The notes beneath the pieces were generated by a model. It made no database searches, was not told where the DNA came from, and saw only the letters and a program-made list of their open reading frames with translations. Shown here piece by piece: positions 11,709-22,190 of a stretch of DNA of 64,000 nucleotides (position 1 is its first letter; each line of letters opens with the position of its first letter). The stretch spans positions 10,107,001-10,171,000 of the forward strand of contig BSBM01000461.1 in assembly GCA_027924585.1 (NCBI GenBank), in the 5' to 3' direction. This DNA is from Larix kaempferi (taxonomy: Eukaryota; Streptophyta; Pinopsida; Pinales; Pinaceae). Both the position numbers and the translations under genes were made by a program.

Positions 11709-12245
11709 ATCCAAAAGCAAGAGGACACCTCCTTTCTTGCTAACCTTTGAAATCTTCAACTGGAATGTACACAATTGCATGATAGACTCTGGTGCTTCTT
11801 CCAATGTGATGCCACTGTCTGTCTGCAGAAAACTTAGTGCCACTTGGGAACCCTGTCCCACTCAGATTGTCCAACTTGACAGATCTAAAGTAAGAGTAGT
11901 GGGGAGATTGAGAAATGTGTTGACTTTGTCTGCTGATCCTCGGATTCATCAGACAATTGACATTGTTGTAGCTGACATTCCTGAAGCCTATGGGATGTGG
12001 TTGAGCAGAGACTGGTTAGAGAAACTCAAGGGCTATTTTTCCACTGATTGGTCCCACCTATGGTTACCCTACATGGACAACCAAACAAGATTAATATTAG
12101 TAGAGAGACATTCATGAAGCAAACTGTCACTTATCTAAATGATTCAAGTGAACCTGCTTGTTACTTCAGCTCACACATTGAACAATTTACATTTGATACC
12201 TTTTTTCGAGATTTTCCTGCTGATTTATCACTAGAGAAGGCATAA
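11704..12245 (+). pseudogene. Ty3 aspartic protease region
   Basis: The frame that continues from the Gag linker across the copia insertion encodes a retropepsin-like domain. It has the active-site motif DSGASSNVMP (about 11785-11815) and downstream strands ending in the segment YGMWLSRDWL, typical of plant Ty3 proteases that process Gag-Pol. The frame stops at 12115-12117. A short frame at 12048-12245 continues the linker in another register, so a frameshift lies near 12050-12110. The part upstream of 11704 belongs to the copia LTR, not to the protease. Confidence 0.88.
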
Positions 12246-12330
12246 AATGAATCTCACATTGTTAATGCTACCACAGTACCATTCTCTGGAACCATTGTAC
12301 ATAATGTTTATAATGTCAATACCAATTTTA

Positions 12331-12765
12331 GGATAGACCCCACTGCATGGACTTTATTTTTTTATGGCTCCAGATCCAAGGATGGAGCTAGTGCAGGTTG
12401 TGTACTTATTGATCCCAAAGGGACAAAAACCAGGATTGCTTGTAGGCTTGAATTTGATTGTACAAATAATGTAGCTTAATATGAAGCTTTGGTGTAGGGA
12501 CTCAAAAAATCTATTGATATGGGTGCACATTAAATCTGTCCCTAGGTCACAGAACTTTGATGCTGACCTTTTAGAAAATACTGCATCTAGGTTGATTCCA
12601 CCAAAAGGCATATCATCTAAAACCTTTTCAATTGAATTGATGTACAGGCCTTCCATCCATGATAATGTTACAAGCTGGAAAGTGTTTGATGATGACCAGC
12701 AAATCCTAGATTTCCTCTCTGCTAAAGATACCTTTCAACACATGGTGATAGATGAAGCTGAATAA
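12331..12765 (+). pseudogene. Extra RNase H-like domain (aRNH type), internally deleted
   Basis: Translation from about 12331 gives an RNase H start (WTLFFYGSRSKDGASAGC) followed by the CRLEFDCTNN block and a broken YEAL helix. This resembles the additional, archaeal-like RNase H of Tat-lineage Ty3 elements. Near 12528 the sequence jumps to the domain's C-terminal part (VPRSQNFDAD, then ASRLIPP) and a linker ending at 12765, so the middle of the domain, including catalytic residues, is missing. TAA and TAG codons interrupt it near 12477 and 12494. It lies between protease and reverse transcriptase, not after the second RNase H as in the better-known Tat/Ogre order. Domain identity is likely but was made by eye. 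Confidence 0.75.
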
Positions 12766-12837
12766 GAAAAATCCCTGGATGATCCTTCCAACATTATCCC
12801 AAAGTTAATAATCAACCTATAAATATTTTATGACCTA

Positions 12838-13800
12838 CAAGACAAGTTTAAACATAGGACCAACTGTAAGACACAAATTCCTTCCCTGAAGTATGAACCA
12901 GTCAATCTAGGCACTGAGCAGAATCCACAATTTATTAACCTTGGAATTGACTATTCTATTGATGAAAGAAGAGCTTTCATCAAACTGTGTAAAGAATACA
13001 AGGATGGTTTTGCTTGGACCTATGATGAACTTAAAACCTTTGATACTAGCATTGTGCATCATAACGCACCGATGAAGCTATAAATGAAACCTTACCAACA
13101 TAAACTAAGGAAGATGCATCCTAGTTTGGAACCCTCTGTAAAGAAAGAACTAGAAAAGCTATTGACAGCAAGAATTATATCCCCTGTCAGACACACCCAA
13201 TGGATAGATAATCTAGTACTTGTCCAAAAAAAGAATGGTGAAATCAAACTTTGTGTCAATTTCAGGAATTTGAACAGAGCTTCCAAAAAGGATAACTACC
13301 CTATTCCTCCCATGGAACAGATTCTACGAAAGGTAGCAGGGTCAGAGATGTTCTCCCTCCTGGATGGTTTTTCAGGATACAACAAATTCATGGTTGCCCC
13401 TGATGACCAACTGAAAACATCCTTCAGAACCACATGGGGTACCTTCGCCTATAGGCGAATGCCCTTTGGGATGATAAATGCCGGAGCTACATTCCAGAGA
13501 GCTATGAATATAGCTTTCAGGGGTTTAATGCATAATTCTGTCGTAGTTTATCTAGATGACATTACTATCTATTCCAAAAAAATGACATGAACATTTATCT
13601 TCTTTGAAACAGGTTTTTGAATGCTGCAGGAGATACGGAATATCCCTTAACCCCAATAAGTCTATATTTGTAGTGACAGAAGGTAAAATTCTAGGTTTCA
13701 TTGTTTCCAAAAAAGGTATGATTATAGATCCCGAACGCACTGATGCTATTTCAAAGATTGGTTTGCTTGGCTCGCACAAAGCCATGTGATCATTCCTTGG
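12838..13800 (+). pseudogene. Ty3 reverse transcriptase
   Basis: A connector (12838-13083) with the segment FAWTYDELKTFD leads into the RT proper. The RT shows the HTQW block, QKKNGEIKLCVNFRNLN, DNYPIPPMEQIL, the LLDGFSGYN block, the MPFGMINAGATFQ block and the catalytic YLDDI (about 13549-13563). A TAA at 13081-13083 breaks the frame before the RT. The frame then shifts near 13585 and continues as the thumb segment (YGISLNPNKS) to 13789. RT copies element RNA into DNA in the particle. The D of the first metal-binding block and the DD of YLDD are kept, but the protein cannot be made whole. Confidence 0.93.
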
Positions 13801-14345
13801 AAAGATCAATTTTGTATCTAGGTTTGTTCCTAATTTTGCACAGATTGTTAAGCCTTTGCAGCAATTAGTTAAGAAAGATGTATAGTTTTGTTGGTCACAA
13901 GAACACAAAGATGTGTTTGTTGAAATTCACATGGCCATTACAGAAACTCTTGCTCTGATGTCCCCCGATTTTAACAAGCATTTTATTTTATATAATTTTG
14001 CTACTGATTTTTCTTATGAATCTATTTTGACATAGAAGCATGACAGTTATACTAAGATTCCAATTTCCTTCATGAGATCAACATCTTAGGGAGCTGAACT
14101 TAATTACTCCCAAATTGATAAGTAGGCTTATGCAGTGTACAAGTCTATGAAAAATTACAGGCCCTACTTGTTGAAATCTAGAACAAAGGGAATTGTACCA
14201 TATACAACTATAGGAAACGTGTTGGTCCAGAAAGAACTGGGTGAAAAGAGGGCCCATTGGATGACTTCTTTGTAGGAATATGATCTAGAAATAAGACCGA
14301 CAAAAAATTGTAAAAGGGCAAGGTTTGTGCCTACTTACCGCTCAA
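13801..14345 (+). pseudogene. Ty3 RNase H, heavily mutated
   Basis: It follows the RT without a gap. Recognisable segments are the RT connection (KPLQQLVKK), the start of the RNase H fold (FILYNFATDFS), the GAELNY and AYAVYKSM segments, and the terminal EYDLEI block. In-frame TAG codons occur at about 14035, 14088, 14126 and 14274. Several sit where a glutamine is usual for the family. No open frame of useful length remains. Confidence 0.8.
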
Positions 14346-14479
14346 TCGAATGATCCTGTACAGCAGCAGACTGAGTGGGAGTAGAAGGAAGAACTCCCTA
14401 TAGGTTTTGTTAATGCAATAGATACTCCGACATCTGAATGGTATGACCATATCAAGTTTTTCCTGAACAATGGGTTCGC

Positions 14480-15123
14480 TCCTGAAACCTTAGACTTCAA
14501 AAAATGCAGAGCTTTGAGATTAAATTCTACTCCTTATCAATTCATTAATGGAATTTTGTTTAGAAAAAAATATGATGGAAGCTTTCTTATATGTTTGGAT
14601 AAAACAGAAACTGACGATATCCTTTTTCAATTTCATGCAAGACCTACTGGAGGTAATTTTTCAGGCAAAACCACATCACACAAGATTCTCAGGGCTGGAT
14701 ATTATTGGCTTATTCTGTTTAAAGATGCTTATGCCTATGTCAGGAGGTGTGAACCATGTCAAAAGTGTGCAGGGAAATTAAGAAAACCTGCTTTTCCTCT
14801 ACAACCAGTAACAATTTAGTTCCCATTTCAGCAATGGCGATTGGACTTTGTTGGTCCCATTAATCCTACCTCGTCCCTTCAACACAGACATATCCTTACA
14901 ACAACTGACTACTTTACCATATGGGTAGAAGCAGTTCCCCTTAGGCAGTGCAATGTAAAACAGGTAATGCCCTCGAGTATCTTCTCTTTGATAATGCATC
15001 CTATTTTTCCTGAATTGACTTGACATAGTATGCCCTTGAAAAAGGGATCAAATTAAAATTTTCTGCCAATTATTGCCCACAGGGTAATGGGCTTGCTGAA
15101 TCTGGAGTTTTGAATTTGATTGG
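14480..15123 (+). pseudogene. Ty3 integrase, truncated
   Basis: The frame 14514-14819 encodes the integrase zinc finger region, ending in GYYWLILFKDAY and the C-x2-C pair CEPCQKC. A TAG ends it. The core then starts (LDFVGPINP, with the first catalytic Asp, then TTDYFTIWVEAVPL). A small deletion or frame change follows, and the last recognisable piece is the ANYCPQGNGLAES block near 15064-15110, which carries the last catalytic Glu. Beyond 15123 no integrase or LTR sequence is seen, so the element was cut here. Confidence 0.9.
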
Positions 15124-15560
15124 GTTTAATTTTTTATTTGCATAACGAATATATTTTGGTTTATATAGATAAATATTATCTATTTATTTGTCCAATATTA
15201 CCCAAATGATATAGACTGAGTCATCCTCCTATGTGCTTAATGCGCGGGGTTCATAAAATAGACCCGTCCTGAAACCTATTTAGGAAGGTGACACTAAAAA
15301 ATAAAACAAACTATAAGACAGAGATCAAATCAAACACTTTTTCCATAGCTTATTCATTTATCTACATAGGTAGGGATTAGAGATCGATCAATTTGCATCA
15401 ACATGTTCATCTTATATATAACGTCTACAGATTTCCGATGGTCATAATAGAGATCAAATCCTTGTTTCAAAAATATCTCTATTACATGTCATAATACCCA
15501 AATTCATATTTAAATGAAGCACACGGAGATTCTAATCTTTCTTTCAGGAAATAAGGTCAT

Positions 15561-15561
<1 letters not shown>

Positions 15562-15599
<38 letters not shown>
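15562..15599. repeat. (GA)n microsatellite
   Basis: An uninterrupted run of about 19 AG/GA dinucleotides. Confidence 0.97.
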
Positions 15600-15602
<3 letters not shown>

Positions 15603-18124
15603 AACAGATATCTAATCCTTAGTATTTTACATGAAGAGTCTTGGGATATGCTTTAAACAGAGTTCAAAACGATCCTTCTATTTGCAACTATTGTATAAAA
15701 TAAATAGAGTTCGACATTTTCATACTAGATCCGAAATTGGTAAAAGTATTTAAAATATAGATGCAAAATCTAACACTGTAAAAAAAAATTGCAAAGTGCT
15801 AAATGAAACTAAGCCAATCTCAAGATCACTTTCCATATCCAAACCAAAGCTTAACAGTCAATAAGCAAACCAAGAAGAATCTCTATGTACATACCCATAA
15901 TGACAAGTGAGCCAATTGATGAAAGCATCGATGCATACAAACAATAAGAATTTCGATCAATAAATTAGCAGATATTTCCACGAATAGATGTTTACATCGA
16001 CAATCACCAAAAAGGGAAGGATATTCTACCAGACTTTGAGGAGGAAAAATAATGGTGGGACTACTAATTCAAAAAAACAATGTTAACCTGGTCCAACACA
16101 GATTCCTTGTTCTTCTCTAATCTTTACCGAGAGAAAATTGCATGTTATTCAATCAGCATTTAACAGTCACAAAGTGTTTTATCCAAAAAACAATTGAGTT
16201 TGCTAAATGATTTCAGTGTTATTAAATTTAAAAGTTCTACCTGATTACAATGACTTGTTAACCTCATGTTCAAGGTGAAGGTAGTTCTTCTTTTTAAAAC
16301 AAAAATAATAACTTCACAGAAAACGTCAAGGCAAGAACCAGTCACTATAACAGCCAAATGAGCGAAAGGTTTATAGTTATTCAACATACTGGACCTGAGA
16401 TCAATTTCAATGTCTAAAATTGCCCAAACCTTTTTTTTCTTTTGGGTCCACAAAAATAAATTTATTAATTATACATATAGATCGACATTTAATCCCAACA
16501 TAGAAGTCTGATATTTCAAATTTGAATTACTCCCATAATATATAACTTAACAGGGTTGTACATTTAGAAATCCAAATCACCTAAATATTAACTCTTATTC
16601 AATAATAATGATATAGAAATCTTTGTTCATTTATATTTACCCAATAATTTGTAAACAGAGAAGCAAATTTTGTTGATAGAAGATCGATTCTTTCAACTGA
16701 GTGAAATATTCATAGGAAAGGTCCACTATATAAACACTGTAAATACAACTACACATAGTCAAATCACTCTATCAGAGTTTCGATCCACAAAATTACACAG
16801 GAACGAATCGTTTTAAACGGGGTTTCAAACCACGAGTTTACACAGGATATATTGTTTAACTCCAAAAATTTAACCGAAAAAAATGAAGGATTCAACATTT
16901 TTCTTATACAGGTCGATTGTACAGCAATCTGATTCTTAAATAAAAAGAAAAAAACATATGGTTATCGTCCAATGATATAGCCTACAAAAAAAAAATCTTT
17001 CCATATATAAACATTCGAATCATCATATATCATTTACATACCTGGAAAAAAAATCATGGGGAAAACAATTTTTTGGGGGGAAAACTACTTGCTTACATTC
17101 AATTTGAATAAAATCCTTGCTACATAAATTTTCTCTTATAATTTTGAACTTTTTTCGTTATAAGCAGATAACGTTACTGTAAAAGAAAGAGATTGTTTTT
17201 TTTTCCCATTTGCTTTTGAAGTTACCTTTGTTATAAAAAAAATAGAACCATTCTCTTCTTGCTAGTGGACTTTTCCATTTTTTCCCTGCAGAATTTGCCA
17301 TCAACACCTAGAAGCCAATCAAAATGACTATAGTCCAAATAAGGACAACCAACTAACACCATAGTGGCCAATCATTTCATAAGCTTCCCTAGAATTAGTA
17401 ACTTGCACTTGCCTTGGTTAATTTATATTACAACAAATACTTTTATTTACAATCATTTAGCTAAACACCCTATGTAGTCCAATTTTGAACTTTAGACTAA
17501 AAAGAAAAGGCTACCTAAAACTTGACATCTTAAACGTTGTTATTAAATTCTTTCTAGTTTTAACCAACTCACTTTTTATATTAATATATATAACATTCTT
17601 CTCCATCTTTATGCACTAAATAAAAAGATCCATAGCTTGAATCTTTTATCCTAGCAAGACAAAACTATGGTCCTAGCATACCATTATCCTATTACTCATA
17701 TGCAAGCAACAATGTAAGCTAATATAAATGACAAATCTATGCATATCCTTGTATATTCGCCATTGCCAAATTCTCCTGAACACTAAGAAGTTTTTTTCAC
17801 GAAAATATATTTCCTTTGTTCTTTGTTTACAAGAAAGCAACTTTCCTTCTTATTGTTATTTTTCATGCCATGTGTTCTGCATGAACATCACAACTTGATG
17901 ATTTTGTTTATAATGATTTTTTTATTGGACAAGGTAAATGAGTTTGATAAATTTTATATAAGATATTAAGTTAAAAAATATATAAATAAAATATGTTAAT
18001 TTTAATTTACTAAGTTTATATAAATTTAATCAATTTTAATATTTTATTAGTATAATAATTTGAAGTAAATAATATATTTTACTTTAAAAATAAATAAATA
18101 AATTATTTTAATTCATTATTAAAC

Positions 18125-18300
18125 AATTTGTAATACCCTTCACTACTCACCTATGTCATTGTAATTGAATATGAAATGTAAATGCATTTATTTACTAGTT
18201 CCTATAATTATTAAAGAATTTGTAATATCTCTCACTCCTCATCCTTGTCATTGTAATTGAATATGAAATGTAAATGCATTTATGTACTAGTTCTTAGTAT
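18125..18300. repeat. 92-bp tandem duplication
   Basis: Two copies with period 92 start at 18125 and 18217 with aatttgtaat. Both contain gtcattgtaattgaatatga and end at 'tactagttc'. Confidence 0.85.
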
Positions 18301-19395
18301 GCAGCTTAAGGTCAAGGCCCCACCAGTGAACCTTATAAGACTTTAATTTCTTAGTAAAACCATGCACTAGTTAAAGCATGGTAACCTCATGGATATGATG
18401 TAAATGGGAAATAATGAAATAGAACTAAGAGGATTTAATGTGCACGGAAACAAGAACAAAAGAGACACTCACATCCACTAGAGCGAGAGGGTGAAGGAAA
18501 TTAAAATATTAAGAATCCGATCAATGATGACTAGGTGTCATCATGGTGCCTATGGATGCTAAAGGAATAGCGAGAGATTATTGCCCCTCAAACATAGACC
18601 TCATAAGTATGATCAATATAAGATTATTATTAATCTCAAAAAGTTGGGTACAACATATGATTAATTGAGCTCATCATTATTAGGATAAGTGTAGTGTTGT
18701 TTTTCATAAACAATCAGACGGGGGAGATCTCTAAGAATTTTTAATGAAAATGTGTCTTTTATGACTAGAAACCAACTTCACCTATAAGAACAATTTAATT
18801 ATTGAAATCACTACTAAAAATAAATAAAGTGATTAAAAGAAGAGAATAATTATATTGAGAAAAGAATCACCATTATAAACATATCTACTAATCCTATAGT
18901 CAATTCCCTTTACCAAGAATATATTTTATGGCATAACCTATTTATATGTATGTTGGAATAATCATGGCTAGTACACATATTAAAAATGAAAGGCATATTA
19001 ATACATGGATTAGATTATAAGAAATGAACGGCACATTAATGCCTGGCCTTGATTTTGGTAGTTAAAATAAAATTAAAAAAAAAAAGAGAAATAAAATCAT
19101 AAAAAGAAAACAAAAACAAGTGATTAATATTCCAGAATGAATATTAATAGGAAGAGTTGAGTTTATAAATTATATATATATTATTTTTAATTTAAATTTT
19201 ATACATACAAAATATATTTTATTTCTAATTTAAATTCTATACATATTATATATAGTGTATGGAATTTAAATTAAAGCGTGGCATGTGTATCTGTAGGTGT
19301 TTTTAAAAAGAAATCATTCTTATGAAAAAAAAATGTATATAAAATTAATATGTATTAAAAAGAGGAGGGACGCATTCGGAGTGCTTTAGGGTTAT

Positions 19396-19960
19396 TTAAA
19401 AAATACCATTGGATTGGCTTTTATGTGGTGGTAGGAAAAATGGCAGCCTCTGGGACAGAGAGCCAGCCACTGCTTTTGTCTTTTGATTTTCTTGTTGATC
19501 GTTGGAGGACGAGGGAGGCCTATTTGATAGAGAGCCATCCCGTTGCTTTGTGTTTTTGTTTTTTTTTGTTTTCTTATATATCATTGAATAAAGAGGGTGA
19601 CCTCCTCCTTGTATTTTTTTGTTAAAAACTGATTTAGCATTGTGCCAAGAGGGCAGACTCATCGATAGAGACACGGCCCATTGTTTATTGTTGATATTTG
19701 GTTAATCTCTGCAGAAGAAGAAGGCCTCTTTGATAGAGATCCAACCATTGTTTTGTTTGTTAATATTGATTTATGTTTGCAAGAAGAGGGTGACTTCTTT
19801 GACAAAGAGCCAGCCCACTGTATGAGATTGTTGATGCTTCTTTTTTTGAGTTGTTGGTGGAGAGGGAAGATTCTCAAAGAGAGGGCCGACCCAATGACTT
19901 CCACGGATTATAATTTGGTCCTTAGAAAGGAACGGGGGGTTTGGAAAAAGATGCCCCATT
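19396..19960. repeat. Diverged ~70-bp tandem repeat
   Basis: Units share a core like tttgatagagagccagccca, a tttgtttgttgatatttg-like spacer and an aagaagagggtgac-like end. Recognisable cores start near 19457, 19527, 19660, 19729, 19798 and 19877. On the minus strand, overlapping frames of 81-92 codons show the same repeat as recurring GSLSKRPSSS-like segments spaced about 23-26 residues. No known domain was recognised. The repeat could be a minisatellite or the relic of a repetitive gene. Confidence 0.6.
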
Positions 19961-21253
19961 GAATTGTGACTTTTCTCATGAGGAAGAAAAGTGGCCATGG
20001 AAGATATATGGTCTTTTACCTCGGTAATGGAAAGGGGTATAGATCTTATTTGTTACAGAGATGGAGGGAATCTTTGCTGCATTATTTACTTCATAGTTTA
20101 TCAAGATGGAAGACATCTCTTCCCTTGCATGCTCCTTTCGCAGGAGTGCATTGAGGGGTATGTCCCTTGCAAACTCCATGCATCAACGTTGTCATTGTGG
20201 TGACAAATCTCCATATATGATATATAAATGATTATAAGATTGTCTGAGAGTGAACCCCATCATTATTATTTGCATTACTTGACCTTTATTGGGGTTGAGA
20301 TCATGGTAGAGCTAAGACTCTAAAGCTCGCTCAATGCTTATATTTTGTTATGGGTTCATTTTTCTATTTAGAGCCGAGGGCTCTTAAAACAGAGCTTAAT
20401 GTTTAATGTATGCATCATTTATCTAATAATTGTTCAAAAATGAGAATATTCAAACTATGTCGAGGATTATTGAAAGGGAAATGGCTAGGTGGAATGTTAC
20501 ATCCACACATATGTGTATGATTGTTTAGTTATCATTCATATTAGTTTTTTCGGCAAATTTATTAATTAAAAAAAGAATGTCACAAATTTATTAATTAAGA
20601 AAAGGATGTCACAAATTTATTTATATGGTGGATTTAATGGTTAAAAACATAAAATAAAATAAAATTATAAATTCAATTCTGGAAAAAGATAAGCTATATA
20701 CACCTTCATTTCCATAAATAAAAAAATTTAAATTATTATTATAATAATAATTATTTATTAACTAATTTTAAATTTGAGTTTTATTCATTTTATTTTTATT
20801 AATATAATAATTTTAAAAAATATAAAATATAACGAATAGTCAATTTAGTCTAATTGGTTTAACGCATAAGTACCCATATTAGGATTTGAATACATTATTT
20901 ATAAAATTACTTACTAAAATAGAGGGGTGTATATATCCTTATTTACCTGTTTGAGAAATACATAAACATTATAAAACATTTTTAAATAAACGAGACTTGA
21001 TTTTTTCAAAACTCCAACAAATCATTTCTTAGTCACGATATTCAATTCTTAAGCCATGCATAAAATCTCATAACATAGTTTCCTTCAATCAGTTCCGAAC
21101 GCAATGCATAAAATCTCATTACATCTCAAGAAAATTATCGAATTTGAAAAGGATCAACGTCATGAATTTTCATACTATGAGACGGTGTTCACTGCGTCCT
21201 ATAATTACTAAACTTTAAATCTCACAGACAACTGTAGACCCAATACCCTGAAC
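19961..21253. other. Gene-free AT-rich stretch
   Basis: No supportable gene. It holds a short tandem repeat at 20552-20620 and a possible tRNA-like block at 20840-20895. The rest is AT-rich unique-looking sequence. Confidence 0.5.
20552..20620. repeat. 29-bp tandem repeat, two full copies plus part
   Basis: The words acaaatttattaattaa and 'gatgtc'/'aatgtc' recur with a 29-bp period. Confidence 0.8.
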
Positions 21254-22190
21254 CTAGTCCACATTTGAGCTTTCCGGTCTCTCAATGGCAGCCCACTTTC
21301 CACAGGTTTCTGCTTGCGTTCCAGCGGCACTTTTGAACGGCGGAGGCTCAAACATATAAAAAACCTGATCATAACCGCCACTGGTTTTAGCATAACCGCT
21401 CACAAAAATGCTGTCACGCCACTCTACACAAGACGAAATCACTGGAAGGGTTTCTGGAAGAGAACCCACAGCCCTCCAAACGTTTTTCTTCCAATCGTAC
21501 TGTATCACTCCCAGCTTCTTCTGGAAGGAATATAAGCTCCCTGAAGAAGAAGCTGCAACAACACACGATCGAGGGCCTTTCCCATCACCGACAGTCCACA
21601 TATTCTCCAGCATCGACCATGCCCCTGTTTCTGGATCGTAAATTTCTGCACTACGCTTGAACCGATCAGGGGCATGAGTACTATGTCCACTAATAACGAA
21701 GAGAACCCACAGCCCTCCAAACGTTTTTCTTCAGGGGCAATCAGTTCTGGCACAATGTCAAGTATTGTTTTTCTTCAGGGGCAATCAGTTCTGGCACAAT
21801 GTCAGGAAGAATCTTCCACTCGTCTTCCGCCACATTGTAAACTGCTGCTCCTCGGAGAGCATTTACCTCGTCGTCATGTCCTCCAGCAACATAAACAAGT
21901 CCTTCCGGCTACACGGAGCAAGCGCCGGAGATTCGAACCAGTGGCATGTCGGCACCGCGGCTCCACTTAACAGACAAGAAACCGTAGATGAAAACGGTGT
22001 TTAGCGCCTCCAAGGCGTTGAGGTCGGAGGGTTTCCATCGGCCTATCAAAATCAGCTTTTGATTCACAGAAACGCAATCGCAAAAGAGTGGAAATCCAAG
22101 ATGACGAACTGGAAATACGGGAAGGCGAGGGAGTGTTTCCCAGGTGCCTTGCAGAGGGTCATACACAGTCTCTGTAGTTAGCTGGATATT
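21254..22190 (-). pseudogene. Kelch-repeat (F-box/kelch-like) gene, broken
   Basis: The minus strand encodes kelch blades like those of plant F-box/kelch proteins, which are substrate receptors of SCF ubiquitin ligases. From the 5' side, 22166-21912 gives YDPLQGTWETLPRLP and VKWSRGADMPL. After a TAG at 21911-21909 the same frame goes on with GLVYVAGGHDD and VYNVAEDEWKILPD. Then a 44-bp duplication and a 35-bp copied segment wreck the frame (21698-21804). The frame resumes as the SAEIYDPETGAWSMLENMW block and runs to a TAG at 21256-21254 with a further blade (FVSGYAKTSGGYDQVF). No F-box is visible upstream of 22190, where short duplications occur. The assignment to the F-box subfamily is therefore by resemblance only. 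Confidence 0.85.

Larger units (their letters stand above)
3560..15123 (+). mobile_element. Decayed Ty3/gypsy (Tat-like) LTR element, split by a copia insertion
   Basis: Two halves, 3.56-5.538 kb and 11.704-15.12 kb, make one Ty3 element. In order they carry a gag region, aspartic protease, an extra RNase H, reverse transcriptase, RNase H and integrase. The halves are separated by the copia element at 5539-11703. Removing the insertion plus one TSD copy (6170 bp) places the gag-side frame and the protease frame in the same register, which supports a single original ORF. The element ends abruptly inside the integrase core near 15.11-15.12 kb, where the sequence becomes AT-rich and noncoding, so 3' LTR and PPT are absent. 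Its exact left border is not known. Many in-frame stops and several frameshifts show it is long dead. Confidence 0.85.
15124..19380. other. AT-rich noncoding stretch
   Basis: I see no gene. Short frames on either strand lack any recognisable domain. Content includes a GA microsatellite, a 92-bp tandem duplication and a very AT-rich core at 17.9-18.1 kb. Near 16.78-16.86 kb a motif with 'tttcaaaccacgagtttacacagg' character occurs twice in loose form ('acacaggaacgaatcg', 'acacaggatatattg'). It begins exactly where the Ty3 integrase is cut, so part of it may be a later insertion. Confidence 0.5.
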
